NCBI RefSeq assembly: GCF_033954835.1
Contig: NZ_CP121471.1
Coordinates: 2,722,501 to 2,786,500, forward strand
Reading direction: 5' to 3'
From: Thiorhodovibrio frisius
Lineage (GTDB): Bacteria > Pseudomonadota > Gammaproteobacteria > Chromatiales > Chromatiaceae
Length of the DNA: 64,000 nt
Shown in pieces: positions 1 through 10,460 of the stretch (positions are counted from its first letter, which is position 1; each line of letters begins with the position of its first letter). The position numbers were made by a program, and so were the translations under genes. The notes beneath the pieces are model-generated. The model was not told the DNA's origin and did no database searches. It worked only from the letters and a program-made list of their open reading frames with translations.

Positions 1-1
1 G

Positions 2-511
<510 letters not shown>

Positions 512-513
512 GT

Positions 514-2133
514 ATGGCCGCCAACACCAGCACCATCGCCGCCACCGAAGCCGGCAAGCTCGCGCCCATCCATGCCGAGCGCATTCTGATCCTGGATTTC
601 GGCTCTCAGTACAGCCAGCTCATCGCGCGCCGCGTGCGCGAAGCAGGCGTCTACTGCGAACTCCACCCTTTCGATGTCGATGCCGCCCTGCTGCGCGATT
701 TCGCTCCCCACGGCATCATTCTCTCTGGGGGGCCGGAATCCGTGCATCAAGGCCAATCTCCCCAAGCCGATCCTCTGGTGTTTGCGCTTGGCGTGCCAGT
801 GCTTGGCATCTGCTATGGCATGCAGACCATGGCCGCTGCCCTTGGCGGTCGGGTGGCGGCGGCCGAACGGCGCGAATACGGCTATGCCCAAGTGCGCGCG
901 CGCGGCCATTCGCGGCTGCTACATGCCATCGAGGATCATGACTCACCCGAGGGCTTCGGCCTGCTTGATGTCTGGATGAGCCATGGCGACCGAGTCGAAA
1001 CCCTGCCCGATGGCTTTCAGGTCATTGCCGAGACCGACAACGCCCCGCTGGCCGGCATCGCCGATGAGACACGCGGATTCTACGGCCTGCAATTCCATCC
1101 CGAAGTCACCCACACCCGCCAGGGTCAGCGCATGCTCGCGCGCTTTGTGCATGAGATCTGCGGCTGCGGCAAACGCTGGACGCCGGCAAAAATTGCTGAG
1201 GAAACCATCGAACGGGTGCGCGCTCAGGTCGGCGAGGATCATGTCCTGCTCGGCCTGTCCGGCGGGGTGGATTCTGCCGTGGTCGCCGCCCTGCTGCATC
1301 AGGCCATCGGCGAGCAGCTCATCTGCGTCTTTGTCGATAACGGCCTGCTGCGCGCGGGCGAGGCCGACCAGGTCATGGCCACCTTCGCGCGGCACATGGG
1401 CGTGCGCGTGGTCAAAGTGGATGCCGAGGAGCGCTTTCTTGCGCGCTTGGCCGGCGTTGACGATCCTGAACAGAAGCGCAAGCGCATTGGCAATACCTTC
1501 ATTGAGGTGTTCGAGCAGGAAGCCGCGCGCCACCCGGAGGTGCGCTGGCTGGCCCAGGGAACCATCTACCCCGATGTGATTGAATCCGCCGGCGCCCGCA
1601 CAGGCAAGGCTAAAGTCATCAAATCCCATCACAACGTCGGCGGTCTGCCTGAGCGCATGCAGCTGAAACTGCTCGAACCCCTGCGGGAGTTGTTCAAAGA
1701 CGAGGTGCGCAAGCTTGGGCTAGAGCTTGGCCTGCCGGCAGACATGGTCTATCGCCATCCCTTTCCAGGCCCCGGTCTCGGCGTGCGCATCCTGGGCGAA
1801 GTCCACAAGGATTATGCTGATCGGCTGCGGCTGGCAGACGCTATTTTTATTGAAGAACTGCGCCGCGCCGGGCTCTACGATCAGGTCTCCCAGGCCTTTG
1901 CGGTCTTTCTGCCAGTGCGCTCAGTCGGAGTGGTTGGAGACAACCGTCAGTATGCGCATGTGATCGCGCTGCGCGCGGTCGAAACCATCGACTTCATGAC
2001 CGCCCGCTGGGCAGAACTGCCATACGACTTTCTTGCCCAGGTCAGTCACAGAATTGTCAATGAGGTCGCCGGCATTTCCCGGGTCGTCTATGATGTGACC
2101 GGCAAGCCTCCCGGCACCATTGAATGGGAATAG
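514..2133 (+). CDS. guaA: GMP synthase (glutamine-hydrolysing)
   Basis: Converts XMP to GMP using glutamine and ATP. The 539 residues carry an N-terminal class I glutamine amidotransferase domain with nucleophile Cys100 in GICYGMQ and the His/Glu pair in FHPEVTHT. An ATP-pyrophosphatase domain follows, with the P-loop SGGVDS near residue 249, and then the GMP synthase dimerisation domain ending GTIEWE, the family's standard C-terminus. The first 20 or so residues precede the usual start of the domain ([13 protein letters not shown]), so this ATG gives a slightly longer N-terminus than usual. No better start is seen, and it sits 2 bases after the guaB stop, implying translational coupling. tadA follows on the same strand. 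Confidence 0.98.
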   Translation: MAANTSTIAATEAGKLAPIHAERILILDFGSQYSQLIARRVREAGVYCELHPFDVDAALLRDFAPHGIILSGGPESVHQGQSPQADPLVFALGVPVLGICYGMQTMAAALGGRVAAAERREYGYAQVRARGHSRLLHAIEDHDSPEGFGLLDVWMSHGDRVETLPDGFQVIAETDNAPLAGIADETRGFYGLQFHPEVTHTRQGQRMLARFVHEICGCGKRWTPAKIAEETIERVRAQVGEDHVLLGLSGGVDSAVVAALLHQAIGEQLICVFVDNGLLRAGEADQVMATFARHMGVRVVKVDAEERFLARLAGVDDPEQKRKRIGNTFIEVFEQEAARHPEVRWLAQGTIYPDVIESAGARTGKAKVIKSHHNVGGLPERMQLKLLEPLRELFKDEVRKLGLELGLPADMVYRHPFPGPGLGVRILGEVHKDYADRLRLADAIFIEELRRAGLYDQVSQAFAVFLPVRSVGVVGDNRQYAHVIALRAVETIDFMTARWAELPYDFLAQVSHRIVNEVAGISRVVYDVTGKPPGTIEWE

Positions 2134-2169
2134 GAAGGGAGCCGCAGTTGACCGATAACGGCCTGCGCA

Positions 2170-2646
2170 GTGGAGGATGATCGCTGGATACAGCGGGCGC
2201 TTGCCTTGGCCGGGCGGGCCGCCGATGAGGGGGAAGTGCCTGTCGGCGCTCTGCTGGTAATTGATGGGGAAATTGTTGGTGAGGGCTGGAATCGCCCCAT
2301 CACACTGCACGACCCAAGCGCTCATGCCGAAATTCTGGCATTGCGCGATGCCGGACGCCGACGTGGCAATTACCGACTGCCAGGTTCCAGCCTTTATGTC
2401 ACCCTTGAGCCCTGCGTCATGTGCGCCGGTGCCATCATCCATGCTCGGGTGGAGACTGTGATTTTTGGTGCCACGGACCCCAAGGCAGGCGCCTGTGGTA
2501 GCCGCTTTGATCTGCTGCCCGCAGACGGGCGTTTCAATCACCGCACTCAGTGTCGCGGGCCCGTCCTTGCCGATGCCTGCGGCGAACTCTTGCGGGGATT
2601 TTTCAGAACCAGACGCGCATCCCAGAAGAGGCCAGCCGATACCTAA
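2170..2646 (+). CDS. tadA: tRNA-specific adenosine-34 deaminase
   Basis: Deaminates A34 to inosine in tRNA-Arg. The 158-residue protein has the cytidine-deaminase fold zinc signature: HAE in SAHAEI, where the Glu is the proton shuttle, and PCVMC in LEPCVMCAGAI. The substrate-binding region GATDPKAGACGS is also present. The start is a GTG without an obvious Shine-Dalgarno sequence, only 36 bases after guaA, and I found no in-frame ATG upstream. Lying in line with guaBA is common in gammaproteobacteria. A hairpin follows the stop. Confidence 0.94.
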   Translation: MEDDRWIQRALALAGRAADEGEVPVGALLVIDGEIVGEGWNRPITLHDPSAHAEILALRDAGRRRGNYRLPGSSLYVTLEPCVMCAGAIIHARVETVIFGATDPKAGACGSRFDLLPADGRFNHRTQCRGPVLADACGELLRGFFRTRRASQKRPADT

Positions 2647-2680
2647 GCGGGCCAAGTGGAAGACATCTCACAAGCCAACA

Positions 2681-2718
2681 AATAACCGCGCCACGCGAGC
2701 AGCCGTGACGCGGTTATT
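2681..2718. terminator. Bidirectional hairpin between tadA and the converging membrane-protein gene
   Basis: A perfect 10-bp inverted repeat, AATAACCGCG and CGCGGTTATT, with a further CACG/CGTG pairing inside. It lies in the short gap between two converging genes (tadA stop at 2646, minus-strand stop at 2730). The stem has A-rich and T-rich outer ends, as expected of a terminator serving both strands, although the T tract is short. Confidence 0.7.
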
Positions 2719-2729
2719 TAGCTAATCCG

Positions 2730-3374
2730 CTAATGCTTGCTAGCAGCACGCTTGGCGGAAATGGCGCCGCCCATTGATGCTTTGAAAAACAAAGTACCAA
2801 CAAAGCCGGCCACAGCCACCCAGATAGTCATCATGAGGGGCTTGGTAGGCGCTTCAGCCACCTGAAAGGCTTCGCCCAGCTTGATCAAGGCCGGATTGTT
2901 TTCTGGAACAGCGATCAGATAAGCGACGAAAACCATAAACGCGGCGAAGAAAATCATCTTGATATTCATCTGGATAGCCGCGAGCAGGGTGGTGAAAGCA
3001 ATCAGATACAGCAACAAAATGGTGTATTGCGGATCCGGGATCAGTTCGCGGATACCCTGGATATTGAGCACATAGACTAAAGCGAACAAGGCACCCCAAT
3101 GGACACACTGCCTGATCAGGTACCACAGGCTGGAATTCCCATTAAGATACGCTTGGCTCCACCCGGAAAACAGAAAGTAGAGCGCGATGAAGCCCATGAA
3201 ATATTCCCAGTACATGAAGGCCTCGGAGAAGCCTCCGCTGGTAAGGTTATAAAGCAGGACAGTGGCACCGAAGAGAACCAATAACGGCATCAGGCCGAGT
3301 AGCATGGAGCCACCGCCCTTGGACTTGGCGGACGAAGATCCGGTTGATGCGTCGGTGCTTGGCGACTGGGACAT
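2730..3374 (-). CDS. Predicted multi-pass membrane protein of unknown function
   Basis: A 214-residue protein that I do not recognise. After a polar Ser/Gly/Lys-rich N-terminus of about 25 residues there are roughly six hydrophobic segments: near residues 25-43, 52-70, 85-103, 113-130, 134-150 and 177-195. The short C-terminal tail is basic. Start choice: an ATG lies 15 bases further upstream, but the bases after it form GGAGGA at 6-base spacing from this second ATG, so I take the inner ATG. It reads alone on the minus strand between tadA and the SLC13-type gene. A subunit of a photosynthetic or respiratory complex would be conceivable, but nothing in the sequence shows it. Confidence 0.8.
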   Translation of the reverse strand: MSQSPSTDASTGSSSAKSKGGGSMLLGLMPLLVLFGATVLLYNLTSGGFSEAFMYWEYFMGFIALYFLFSGWSQAYLNGNSSLWYLIRQCVHWGALFALVYVLNIQGIRELIPDPQYTILLLYLIAFTTLLAAIQMNIKMIFFAAFMVFVAYLIAVPENNPALIKLGEAFQVAEAPTKPLMMTIWVAVAGFVGTLFFKASMGGAISAKRAASKH

Positions 3375-3562
3375 GGAATTTCCTCCCATGAAGAGATCGA
3401 TGGTAAGTAGACCGAGCCTGTACGGCGGATGCCTGAACGAGGGATCGATCGAGCGACGGACTTGGAGCGCTATGGCTCACCCCCTCATATTAACCTTTTG
3501 CTAATTGGGTGTTAAGAAAAAAACTGACCTGGCGCAGGTTAAATGCGGAAATAATCTGAATC

Positions 3563-3585
3563 GAGGAGCCAGGGGCACGCTCCTC
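3563..3585. terminator. Candidate stem-loop downstream of the SLC13-type gene
   Basis: Inverted repeat GAGGAGC/GCTCCTC with a 9-base loop, in the 283-base gap between the minus-strand SLC13 gene (stop at 3658) and the next minus-strand gene. On the minus strand it is followed by an AT-rich run but no clean T tract. The rest of this gap presumably carries the promoter of the membrane-protein gene; I see no clear -35/-10 pair. Confidence 0.3.
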
Positions 3586-3657
3586 AGGCAGCTGCCTTCC
3601 GGCACAGAGTATGCTTTAAAGGCAGATTTTTTGCATGCCTGTCGGCTCCGGAAGAAC

Positions 3658-5445
3658 TCAGAACGGCCAGATCAGCGGCACCAGCAAAATGGTCACCAGC
3701 CCCACCAGCATCGTCAGAGGCGTGCCGACGCGGACAAAGTCCGAGAACCGATAACCGCCGACGCTATACACCATCAGATTAGTCTGATATCCGATGGGCG
3801 TGGCGAAACTGGCCGAGGCGGCGATCATGACGACCACCATGAAGCCGGTTGGATCGACCCCCATCTGCATGGCCGTATCCAGCGCGATCGGAAACGCCAG
3901 TACCGCCGCAACATTGTTGGTAGCCACGGCGGTCAGTAGAGCGGTGACGACAAACACCAGGACCAGCGACAGCCAGGGACCACCCTGGGCAAGCCCAATC
4001 AAGGAGCCTGCCAGCAGGGTCGCAACCCCGGTTTTTTCGAGTGCGGCACCAATACCGAAGGATGTCGCAATCACCGTCAGCACCTGCCGATCCGGCGCGC
4101 GCCGAGCCACCCGTCCTGGCGTGCAGCCGCTCATGATCATGGCTCCGGCTGCCAGCAGCGCGGCCTCGAGCATGCTCAAGAATCCAGAACCGGCCGCTGC
4201 CACCATGGCCACGACAATGGTGATGGCCAGGGGGGCACGCTGGTGATTGAGCGGGTGCTGATCGCCGAGCTGACTGACGACCAGAAAATCGCGCGAATCG
4301 CGCTGTTGCAGCACAAACTCCGGGTGCGATTCGAGTAACAGCGTATCGCCCGGGCTCAAGGCAATATCGCCGATCTTGCCGCACACCCGCTCGCCATTGC
4401 GCGACAGGGCGATGATCACCGCATTGTAGCGGGCGCGAAAACGGCCCTCGCGCACTGTCTGGCCGATCAGAGGGCATTTGTTCGACAAGACCACTTCCAC
4501 GAAACAACGATCACGCCGAGGTCCGTCGAGCTTGAACACCTGATTGGTCGCCGGCACCAGACCGCGAATGCGCTGTAGATCCATCACCGAGTCGATCACG
4601 CCTGCAAACACCAGCCGATCATTCTGGTGCAGCAACTCCTGGGACGAAACCGCCGGGATAATTCGATCCTGACGCTCGATTTCAATCAAAAACAGCCCCG
4701 GTAGTTGGCGCAGCCCTGCCTGCTCGACACGCTTGCCGGCAAGCGGACTGTTTGGCTCGACTAGCATCTCGACCGTGTAGCGGCGAACATCCTCGAACGC
4801 CGCCACCGTCGCTGGCCGCGTCGGCAGCAGCCAGCGCCCGGCCAGCACCAGAAACAGCACCACTGTCACCACCACCGGCAGCCCGATCCAGGCTAGTTCA
4901 AACAAGCCAAGGCCCGCCGCGCCGGTGCGCTCCACATAGAGCCCATTGACCACCAGATTGGTGCTGGTGCCAATCAGGGTACAGGCACCCCCGGCAATGC
5001 TGGCATAGCTTAATGGAATCAGTAGTTTGGATAATTGCAGACGGTTGCGTTTGGCCCACTCGGTGACTGCGGGAATGAAAATGGCAACGACAGGTGTATT
5101 GTTTAGAAAAGCGCTCAAGCCCGCCACCGGAAGCATCAGACGCAGTTGCGCGCCGGTTGCTCCGCGCGGGCGCCCGAGCAACGACTGACTGATCCAACCA
5201 ACGGCGCCGGTTTCGGTCAGTCCGCTGACCACGACATAGAGCACAGCAACCGTCAGCATCCCAGGGTTAGAAAAACCAGCCAGGGCTTCGATCGGGGTCA
5301 GAATGCCCGACACGAGCAGCAGAGTCAGCACGCCTGAGGTGACGATGTCGGGCGCAATGCGCGTTCTTGCAAGAAGCGTAAAACACACCAGAACCAAGCC
5401 GAGGGTAAAGATGCCCTGCCAGCCCAGCGTGAGAAAATCGGCCAT
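3658..5445 (-). CDS. SLC13/DASS-family anion transporter with two RCK_C (TrkA-C) domains
   Basis: A 595-residue inner-membrane transporter of the SLC13 / sodium:sulfate symporter type. Two hydrophobic halves flank a cytoplasmic middle of about 190 residues (roughly 205-395) that reads as two consecutive TrkA-C/RCK_C ligand-binding domains. The first half contains the hairpin signature FLNNTPVVAIFIPA and the second half the matching TNNVAAVLAFP, the SNT-type motifs of the family. The glycine-rich GGACTLIGTSTNL is also typical. The substrate could be sulfate or a dicarboxylate and cannot be read from the sequence. The start chosen (MADFLTLG) fits the family; an open extension upstream of 33 residues is poor protein. 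It is divergent from pbpC across 131 bases. Confidence 0.88.
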   Translation of the reverse strand: MADFLTLGWQGIFTLGLVLVCFTLLARTRIAPDIVTSGVLTLLLVSGILTPIEALAGFSNPGMLTVAVLYVVVSGLTETGAVGWISQSLLGRPRGATGAQLRLMLPVAGLSAFLNNTPVVAIFIPAVTEWAKRNRLQLSKLLIPLSYASIAGGACTLIGTSTNLVVNGLYVERTGAAGLGLFELAWIGLPVVVTVVLFLVLAGRWLLPTRPATVAAFEDVRRYTVEMLVEPNSPLAGKRVEQAGLRQLPGLFLIEIERQDRIIPAVSSQELLHQNDRLVFAGVIDSVMDLQRIRGLVPATNQVFKLDGPRRDRCFVEVVLSNKCPLIGQTVREGRFRARYNAVIIALSRNGERVCGKIGDIALSPGDTLLLESHPEFVLQQRDSRDFLVVSQLGDQHPLNHQRAPLAITIVVAMVAAAGSGFLSMLEAALLAAGAMIMSGCTPGRVARRAPDRQVLTVIATSFGIGAALEKTGVATLLAGSLIGLAQGGPWLSLVLVFVVTALLTAVATNNVAAVLAFPIALDTAMQMGVDPTGFMVVVMIAASASFATPIGYQTNLMVYSVGGYRFSDFVRVGTPLTMLVGLVTILLVPLIWPF

Positions 5446-5576
5446 GCCTGCTGCCCTTAGTGGATGGTGGATTGTCGCCGGTAAATGATGGATGATTGTG
5501 CAACTTTCTGCCAACGCGTGCCAATTATCTAGAATCAATCTCAATAAATGTCTTTAATTATCTGTTTTGTAATTAA

Positions 5577-7658
5577 ATGATCGCACGCGTCCTTCAGCAC
5601 TACGGGCTGCCTACGGCCCTTATTCTGATACTCGGCTTGCTGGGGGCGTTCAGCATCGCCAGTCGCCTGCAACCGCCCCCCGAACTGACCACCCCGGTCT
5701 CAAGGCTTATTCTTGATCGCGACGGCCAGCTTTTGCGCGCCGCTCCGGTCAGTGATGGACGCTGGCGCCTGCCGCTGCGCCTCAAGGACATCGATCCCCA
5801 GCTGATCGACCTCTTGCTGGTGTGGGAAGACCGCCGCTTCTTTACCCACCATGGTGTCGACTGGGCGGCCATGGTTCGCGCCCTGACCCAAATGCTGGGC
5901 GAAGGGCGCATCGTCTCCGGTGGCTCCACGCTCAGCATGCAGCTTGTGCGTCTGCTCGAGCAGAGCCACACCCGCTCGCTGAGCGGAAAATGGCAGCAGG
6001 TCCTAGGGGCACTTGCGCTTGAACGCTCGGCTAGCAAGACGGAGATATTACAAGCCTATCTGCAACACGCCGGCTATGGCGGCAATCTTGAAGGGGTGCG
6101 TTCCGCCAGTCTGGCGTATTTTGGCAAGGAACCGCGCCGCCTGAGCGCAGCCGAGGCCGCATTGCTAGTTGCCCTGCCCCAATCCCCGGAGCGACGGCGC
6201 CCGGATCGCTTCCCTGAGACGGCCAGGGACGCGCGCAACCGGGTGCTCGCCCGCGCTGCCGCGCGCGGAATCATCAGCCCAGAACTGGCCGAACAGGCCA
6301 TGCAGGAAGCTGTCCCGCGCCAGCGCCGCCCACTCCCGCAACTCGCGGCCCATCGCGCCGAATACTGGTGGCGGCGCCTGCCCGATGCACCCGTGCTGCA
6401 ACTCACCCTGTCGGCCCCGCTACAACAGGCGCTTGAAACCCTGGCCAGGGAACATGCTACTGCCCTCGCCCCGTCTGTTTCCCTAGCCATCATGGTAGTC
6501 GAGCACAGTTCCGGTGAAGTGCTGGCATCGGTTGGCTCGGCCGGCTACACCGATGTCGCGCGCGATGGCTTCATCGACATGACTGACGCCGTGCGCTCCC
6601 CCGGCTCGACCCTGAAACCGCTCATTTATGGCCTTGGGTTCGAGCTTGGCATCGCCCACCCCGAAAGCCTGATCGAGGATCGCCCGATGGGCTTCGGTGA
6701 CTACGCCCCGGCCAATTTCGATGGCGATTTTACCGGCACAGTAACGGTGCGCGAGGCGCTGCAACGCTCGCTCAACGTCCCTGCGGTCATTATGCTCGAG
6801 CACATCGGCCCGGTGCGGCTGCTGGCGCGACTCAGGCGCGCGGGTGCCGCGCCGCAACTCCCTGGCAACCGCCCCGCCGGTCTGGCCATCGCGCTTGGCG
6901 GTGTCGGTCTGCGCCTGCGCGATCTGATGGCCCTCTATACCGCCATTGCCCGCGGCGGACAGCCCGTTGCCCTGAGCGAACAACGCGCACTCTCCACGAC
7001 TTCGCCAACACGGCGCCCGAGTCCACCAACGCCCGTACTGGACCCGCGCGCCGCATGGTACCTGACTTCCATTCTGTCCGGCGCCAATGCTACGAACGGG
7101 GGAGCAGCGGCCATCGCGGTCAAAACCGGAACTTCATTCGGCTATCGCGATGCCTGGGCGCTCGGCTTCGACGGGCGCCATGTTGTCGGCGTCTGGGCCG
7201 GCCGCCCCGATGGCGCGCCAGTCACCGAACTGACCGGCGCGAGCGTCGCCGTGCCAATCCTCGTCGATGCCTTTGCGCGTCTGGGCCGACCCACTGCCTT
7301 TCCCGCCGCGCCACCTGGAATCTTGCAACTTAGCAGCGACCAGCTCCCGTCACCGCTGCAGAAAGTCGGCAGCCGCAGTGCGCACGGATTCGCCTCGCCC
7401 CAAGTACAGATCGCCTACCCACCAGATGGCGCCCGTATCGATCTCAATGCCGCCAATTCGTCCAGCTCGCCGCCGGCACTAATTCTTAAGGCCCGAGGCG
7501 GTCAGCCACCCTTTCGCTGGATCATCAATGGTCAGCCGATCAGAAGCGACGCCTTTGCGCGCTCCAGTCGCTGGTACCCGGACGGTCGCGGATTCGCCCG
7601 GGTTCTGCTGATCGACGCGGCCGGCAGCCAGGCAACAACGCAGATCTTCATCGATTGA
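5577..7658 (+). CDS. pbpC: Penicillin-binding protein 1C
   Basis: Bifunctional murein synthase of 693 residues: one N-terminal membrane anchor (about residues 10-28), a glycosyltransferase family 51 domain with catalytic Glu84 in VWEDRRFFTHHGVD, then a penicillin-binding transpeptidase domain. The transpeptidase has SxxK at Ser344 (SPGSTLKP), a SLN motif (QRSLNVPA) and KTGTS near residue 516, so all three active-site motifs are intact. The C-terminal segment from about residue 600, with an Ig-like PPFRWIINGQPI stretch, matches the BiPBP_C domain specific to PBP1C. The protein is shorter than E. coli PbpC (about 770). The usual partner, an alpha-2-macroglobulin gene, is not next to it. The start codon has no clear Shine-Dalgarno sequence. 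Confidence 0.95.
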   Translation: MIARVLQHYGLPTALILILGLLGAFSIASRLQPPPELTTPVSRLILDRDGQLLRAAPVSDGRWRLPLRLKDIDPQLIDLLLVWEDRRFFTHHGVDWAAMVRALTQMLGEGRIVSGGSTLSMQLVRLLEQSHTRSLSGKWQQVLGALALERSASKTEILQAYLQHAGYGGNLEGVRSASLAYFGKEPRRLSAAEAALLVALPQSPERRRPDRFPETARDARNRVLARAAARGIISPELAEQAMQEAVPRQRRPLPQLAAHRAEYWWRRLPDAPVLQLTLSAPLQQALETLAREHATALAPSVSLAIMVVEHSSGEVLASVGSAGYTDVARDGFIDMTDAVRSPGSTLKPLIYGLGFELGIAHPESLIEDRPMGFGDYAPANFDGDFTGTVTVREALQRSLNVPAVIMLEHIGPVRLLARLRRAGAAPQLPGNRPAGLAIALGGVGLRLRDLMALYTAIARGGQPVALSEQRALSTTSPTRRPSPPTPVLDPRAAWYLTSILSGANATNGGAAAIAVKTGTSFGYRDAWALGFDGRHVVGVWAGRPDGAPVTELTGASVAVPILVDAFARLGRPTAFPAAPPGILQLSSDQLPSPLQKVGSRSAHGFASPQVQIAYPPDGARIDLNAANSSSSPPALILKARGGQPPFRWIINGQPIRSDAFARSSRWYPDGRGFARVLLIDAAGSQATTQIFID

Positions 7659-7745
7659 GTGCCAGGGTCAGCCAGCCACTGGACAATACGCCAGCCCATT
7701 CGGCAAGATGAGCACAGATTTACTTAACGGAGATGGAGAACGCAA

Positions 7746-8363
7746 ATGGCTTCCCGTGGCGTCAACAAAGTGATTCTTATTGGCAACCTCGGCAATGATC
7801 CCGAGATTCGCTACTTTCCCAATGGCGATGCAGTAACCAACTTGTCCATCGCCACCAGCGAGTCATGGAAAGACCGCAACACCGGCGAACCCCAGGAACG
7901 CACCGAATGGCACCGCATCGTGATTCGCGGAAAACTCGCCGAAATCGCCAAGCAGTATCTGCGCAAAGGCTCCAAGGTTTTCATCGAAGGCAAGCTGCGA
8001 ACACGAAAATGGCAGGGCCAAGATGGCCAGGACCGCTATACGACCGAGGTTATTGTCGACATGACCGGCAGCATGCAGATGCTCGACAGCCGTCCCAGTG
8101 GCGGCGATTATGGCGCCGACAACTCCGGCGGCAGCTGGACGAGCGACCCGGCCCCCGGCATTGGGACAGCCGCTGCGACCACCTATGCGCAAGCCCCATA
8201 TCCTGACCAGCAATCTCCTCAACAGCAAGCTCCGGCGCCCCAAAACTCCGGCCAATATCCGAGCCAATACCCCAACCAGCAACCAGCCCAGTCTCCGGCA
8301 CCGCCCCCCGATCAATCCGGACCAGGTTTGGATGAACCTTTCGACGACGACATTCCTTTTTAG
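7746..8363 (+). CDS. ssb: Single-stranded DNA-binding protein
   Basis: A 205-residue SSB for replication, recombination and repair. The OB fold occupies about residues 1-115, opening with the typical [21 protein letters not shown] Gln/Pro/Ser-rich disordered linker runs from about 115 to 190. The conserved acidic tip DDDIPF, which binds partner proteins, closes the chain. The linker is longer and more QPS-rich than in E. coli SSB (178 residues). A purine-rich stretch with GGAG precedes the ATG. It converges with nadD; the 57-base gap between them holds no obvious terminator. Confidence 0.97.
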   Translation: MASRGVNKVILIGNLGNDPEIRYFPNGDAVTNLSIATSESWKDRNTGEPQERTEWHRIVIRGKLAEIAKQYLRKGSKVFIEGKLRTRKWQGQDGQDRYTTEVIVDMTGSMQMLDSRPSGGDYGADNSGGSWTSDPAPGIGTAAATTYAQAPYPDQQSPQQQAPAPQNSGQYPSQYPNQQPAQSPAPPPDQSGPGLDEPFDDDIPF

Positions 8364-8420
8364 GTCGTTTCCGTAAACAAATATCTCAGCTGGCTGCTTT
8401 GGGACATCATTTTTCCGAAA

Positions 8421-9113
8421 TCACCTTAGTCTGTCGTCTGTCTGGTCAGCCCGGGCCGCATCGAAATCCCCGCCAGATCTTTCCGATGCATACATCCCCG
8501 TCGCGCGAATCATCGCAAAAACCGGCTCTGGCAGCAGATAACGTGGACTCTCCCCCAATGCCAGGGCAGCGCGGATGGCGGTGGCGGAGATGGCAAGCTG
8601 GGTGACGTGCTGATACCAGATAGCGCCAGCCGGTGTTTGGCGCAGTCGTTCAACCTCAGCCGTGCGCTGCCGAGCGAGCATGGCGTGCAGGCGCGGATCA
8701 CTGGGCTCGCTGGCTTCCGGGCGGCGCATCACGACCAGATGCGCCAGTTTCAGAATCCGCTCAGGTTGGTGCCAGTCGGCAAAGGTCTCGAAGGCATCGC
8801 CGCCGATCAGCAGGCACAATGGACGCTGCTGCCCGAACTCCGCGCGCAGGGATAAGAGCGTATCGAGCGTGCGCGAGGGGCCCGCGCGATCAAGCTCGCG
8901 GCGATCAACAAAGAACCCCGGCTGATCGGCGACTGCGGCCTCAAGCATGCGCAGGCGCGCTTCACCCGAGGCCACCGGCTGGGCACGATGCACAGCCTGA
9001 TTGAGCGGGATAAGTCGCAACTCCTCAAGCCCCAACGTCTGATGCACCTCAAGCGCCGGGCGCAAATGGCCAAAATGGACCGGATCGAAGGTGCCGCCGA
9101 AGATGCCGATCAT
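8421..9113 (-). CDS. nadD: Nicotinate-nucleotide adenylyltransferase
   Basis: Makes deamido-NAD from nicotinate mononucleotide and ATP. The 230-residue protein starts with the nucleotidyltransferase signature GIFGGTFDPVHFGH and has the ISATAIRAAL helix near the C-terminus, the S/TxxR-type motif of the family. It starts 12 bases after the proA stop, so it is the last gene of the leuS-lptE-holA-proA-nadD strand. The ribosome silencing factor rsfS and rlmH, which often follow nadD, are absent here; ssb converges immediately instead. The last 20 residues or so are polar and may be non-conserved. Confidence 0.95.
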   Translation of the reverse strand: MIGIFGGTFDPVHFGHLRPALEVHQTLGLEELRLIPLNQAVHRAQPVASGEARLRMLEAAVADQPGFFVDRRELDRAGPSRTLDTLLSLRAEFGQQRPLCLLIGGDAFETFADWHQPERILKLAHLVVMRRPEASEPSDPRLHAMLARQRTAEVERLRQTPAGAIWYQHVTQLAISATAIRAALALGESPRYLLPEPVFAMIRATGMYASERSGGDFDAARADQTDDRLR

Positions 9114-9125
9114 GGGCCAGACAGC

Positions 9126-10400
9126 TTAAGCGCGAATCTCACCATCCCCGAGCACGACAAATTTCTGGCTGGTCAGACCTTCCAGTCCAACCGGGCCGCG
9201 GGCATGAAACTTGTCGGTGCTAATGCCGATTTCGGCACCTAGACCGTACTCGAAGCCGTCGGCAAAGCGGGTGGAGGCATTGACCATCACCGAACTGGAA
9301 TCGACCTCGCGCAAAAAGCGCCGGGCGCGACTGTAGTCTTCGGTCACAATGCTGTCGGTGTGGCGCGAACTGTGGCACTCGATGTGGTCGATGGCCGCAT
9401 CCAAGCCAGAAACGACCCGAATAGACAGAATGGCGGCCAGATACTCGGTGTCCCAATCGGCATCGGTTGCGGGCACAGCAGCGGAGATCAGCCGGCAGGT
9501 CTCAGCACAGCCGCGCAGTTCAACACCCTTCTCGGTCAGCGCGCTGGCCAGGCGCGGCAGAATATCTGCCGCCACAGGCGCGGCCACCAGCAGGGTCTCC
9601 ATGGTGTTGCAGGTGCCGTAGCGCTGGGTCTTGGCATTGAGCGCGATGGCAAACGCCTTGTCGAGATCGGCTTGATCGTCGATATACACATGACAGATGC
9701 CATCGAGATGCTTGATGACCGGCATACGCGCCTCGCGACTGATGCGCTCGATCAGCCCCTTGCCACCGCGAGGAATGATGACATCGACGTATTCCGGCCG
9801 ACTCAGCATGGCACCCACGGCGGCGCGATCAGTGGTGGCGATCACCTGCACCGCATCGAGCGGCAGCCCGGCCTGCTCCAGCCCCGAGCGAATACAGGCG
9901 GCGATGGCCTGGTTGGAATGAAAGGCTTCTGAGCCGCCGCGTAACAGGCTAGCGTTGCCGGATTTCAGGCACAGGGCCGCGGCATCGGCAGTCACATTGG
10001 GCCGCGACTCGTAAATGATGCCAACGACACCAAGGGGCACCCGCATGCGCCCGACCTGAATACCGGAGGGGCGGTAGTTGAGATCGGTAATGGCACCGAC
10101 CGGATCGGGCAGCGCGGCGATTTGCTGCAACCCTTCGATCATGGCGTCGATGCGCGCGGGGGTTAGCTCCAGGCGATCAAGCAGCGCTGAGTCGAGGCCT
10201 TTGGCGGCACCGGCATCGAGATCGGCACGATTGGCCTGTGCAAGCCCGGCGCGCGCCTGATCCAGCGCCCCGGCCATGGCCAGCAGTGCCTGATTCTTCT
10301 GCGCCGTGCTCGCGCGGGCCAGCGCTCTTGCTGCGGTACGCGCAGCGGCACCGGTTTTCTCCATATAGTCCTGGATATCAGTGATCGTTGTTTCCTGCAT
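9126..10400 (-). CDS. proA: Glutamate-5-semialdehyde dehydrogenase (gamma-glutamyl phosphate reductase)
   Basis: Reduces gamma-glutamyl phosphate to glutamate-5-semialdehyde with NADPH in proline synthesis. The 424 residues align with the family over the whole length: the NAD-binding aldehyde-dehydrogenase fold with [15 protein letters not shown], and the catalytic cysteine in the [13 protein letters not shown] region around residue 265. The C-terminal [15 protein letters not shown] and [15 protein letters not shown] blocks are standard for ProA. The proA-nadD pairing occurs in Pseudomonas as well. A second possible start, MEKTGA, lies 11 codons in. Confidence 0.97.
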   Translation of the reverse strand: MQETTITDIQDYMEKTGAAARTAARALARASTAQKNQALLAMAGALDQARAGLAQANRADLDAGAAKGLDSALLDRLELTPARIDAMIEGLQQIAALPDPVGAITDLNYRPSGIQVGRMRVPLGVVGIIYESRPNVTADAAALCLKSGNASLLRGGSEAFHSNQAIAACIRSGLEQAGLPLDAVQVIATTDRAAVGAMLSRPEYVDVIIPRGGKGLIERISREARMPVIKHLDGICHVYIDDQADLDKAFAIALNAKTQRYGTCNTMETLLVAAPVAADILPRLASALTEKGVELRGCAETCRLISAAVPATDADWDTEYLAAILSIRVVSGLDAAIDHIECHSSRHTDSIVTEDYSRARRFLREVDSSSVMVNASTRFADGFEYGLGAEIGISTDKFHARGPVGLEGLTSQKFVVLGDGEIRA

Positions 10401-10460
10401 TGGCTTCAGACTAGTTAGCAGTTGATGGATAGGGGGTTCTTCGATCTTAGGGCTGTAGAT

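Noticed and set aside
943-1632. Minus-strand open frame opposite guaA
   Set aside because: Shadow of guaA without protein-like motifs.
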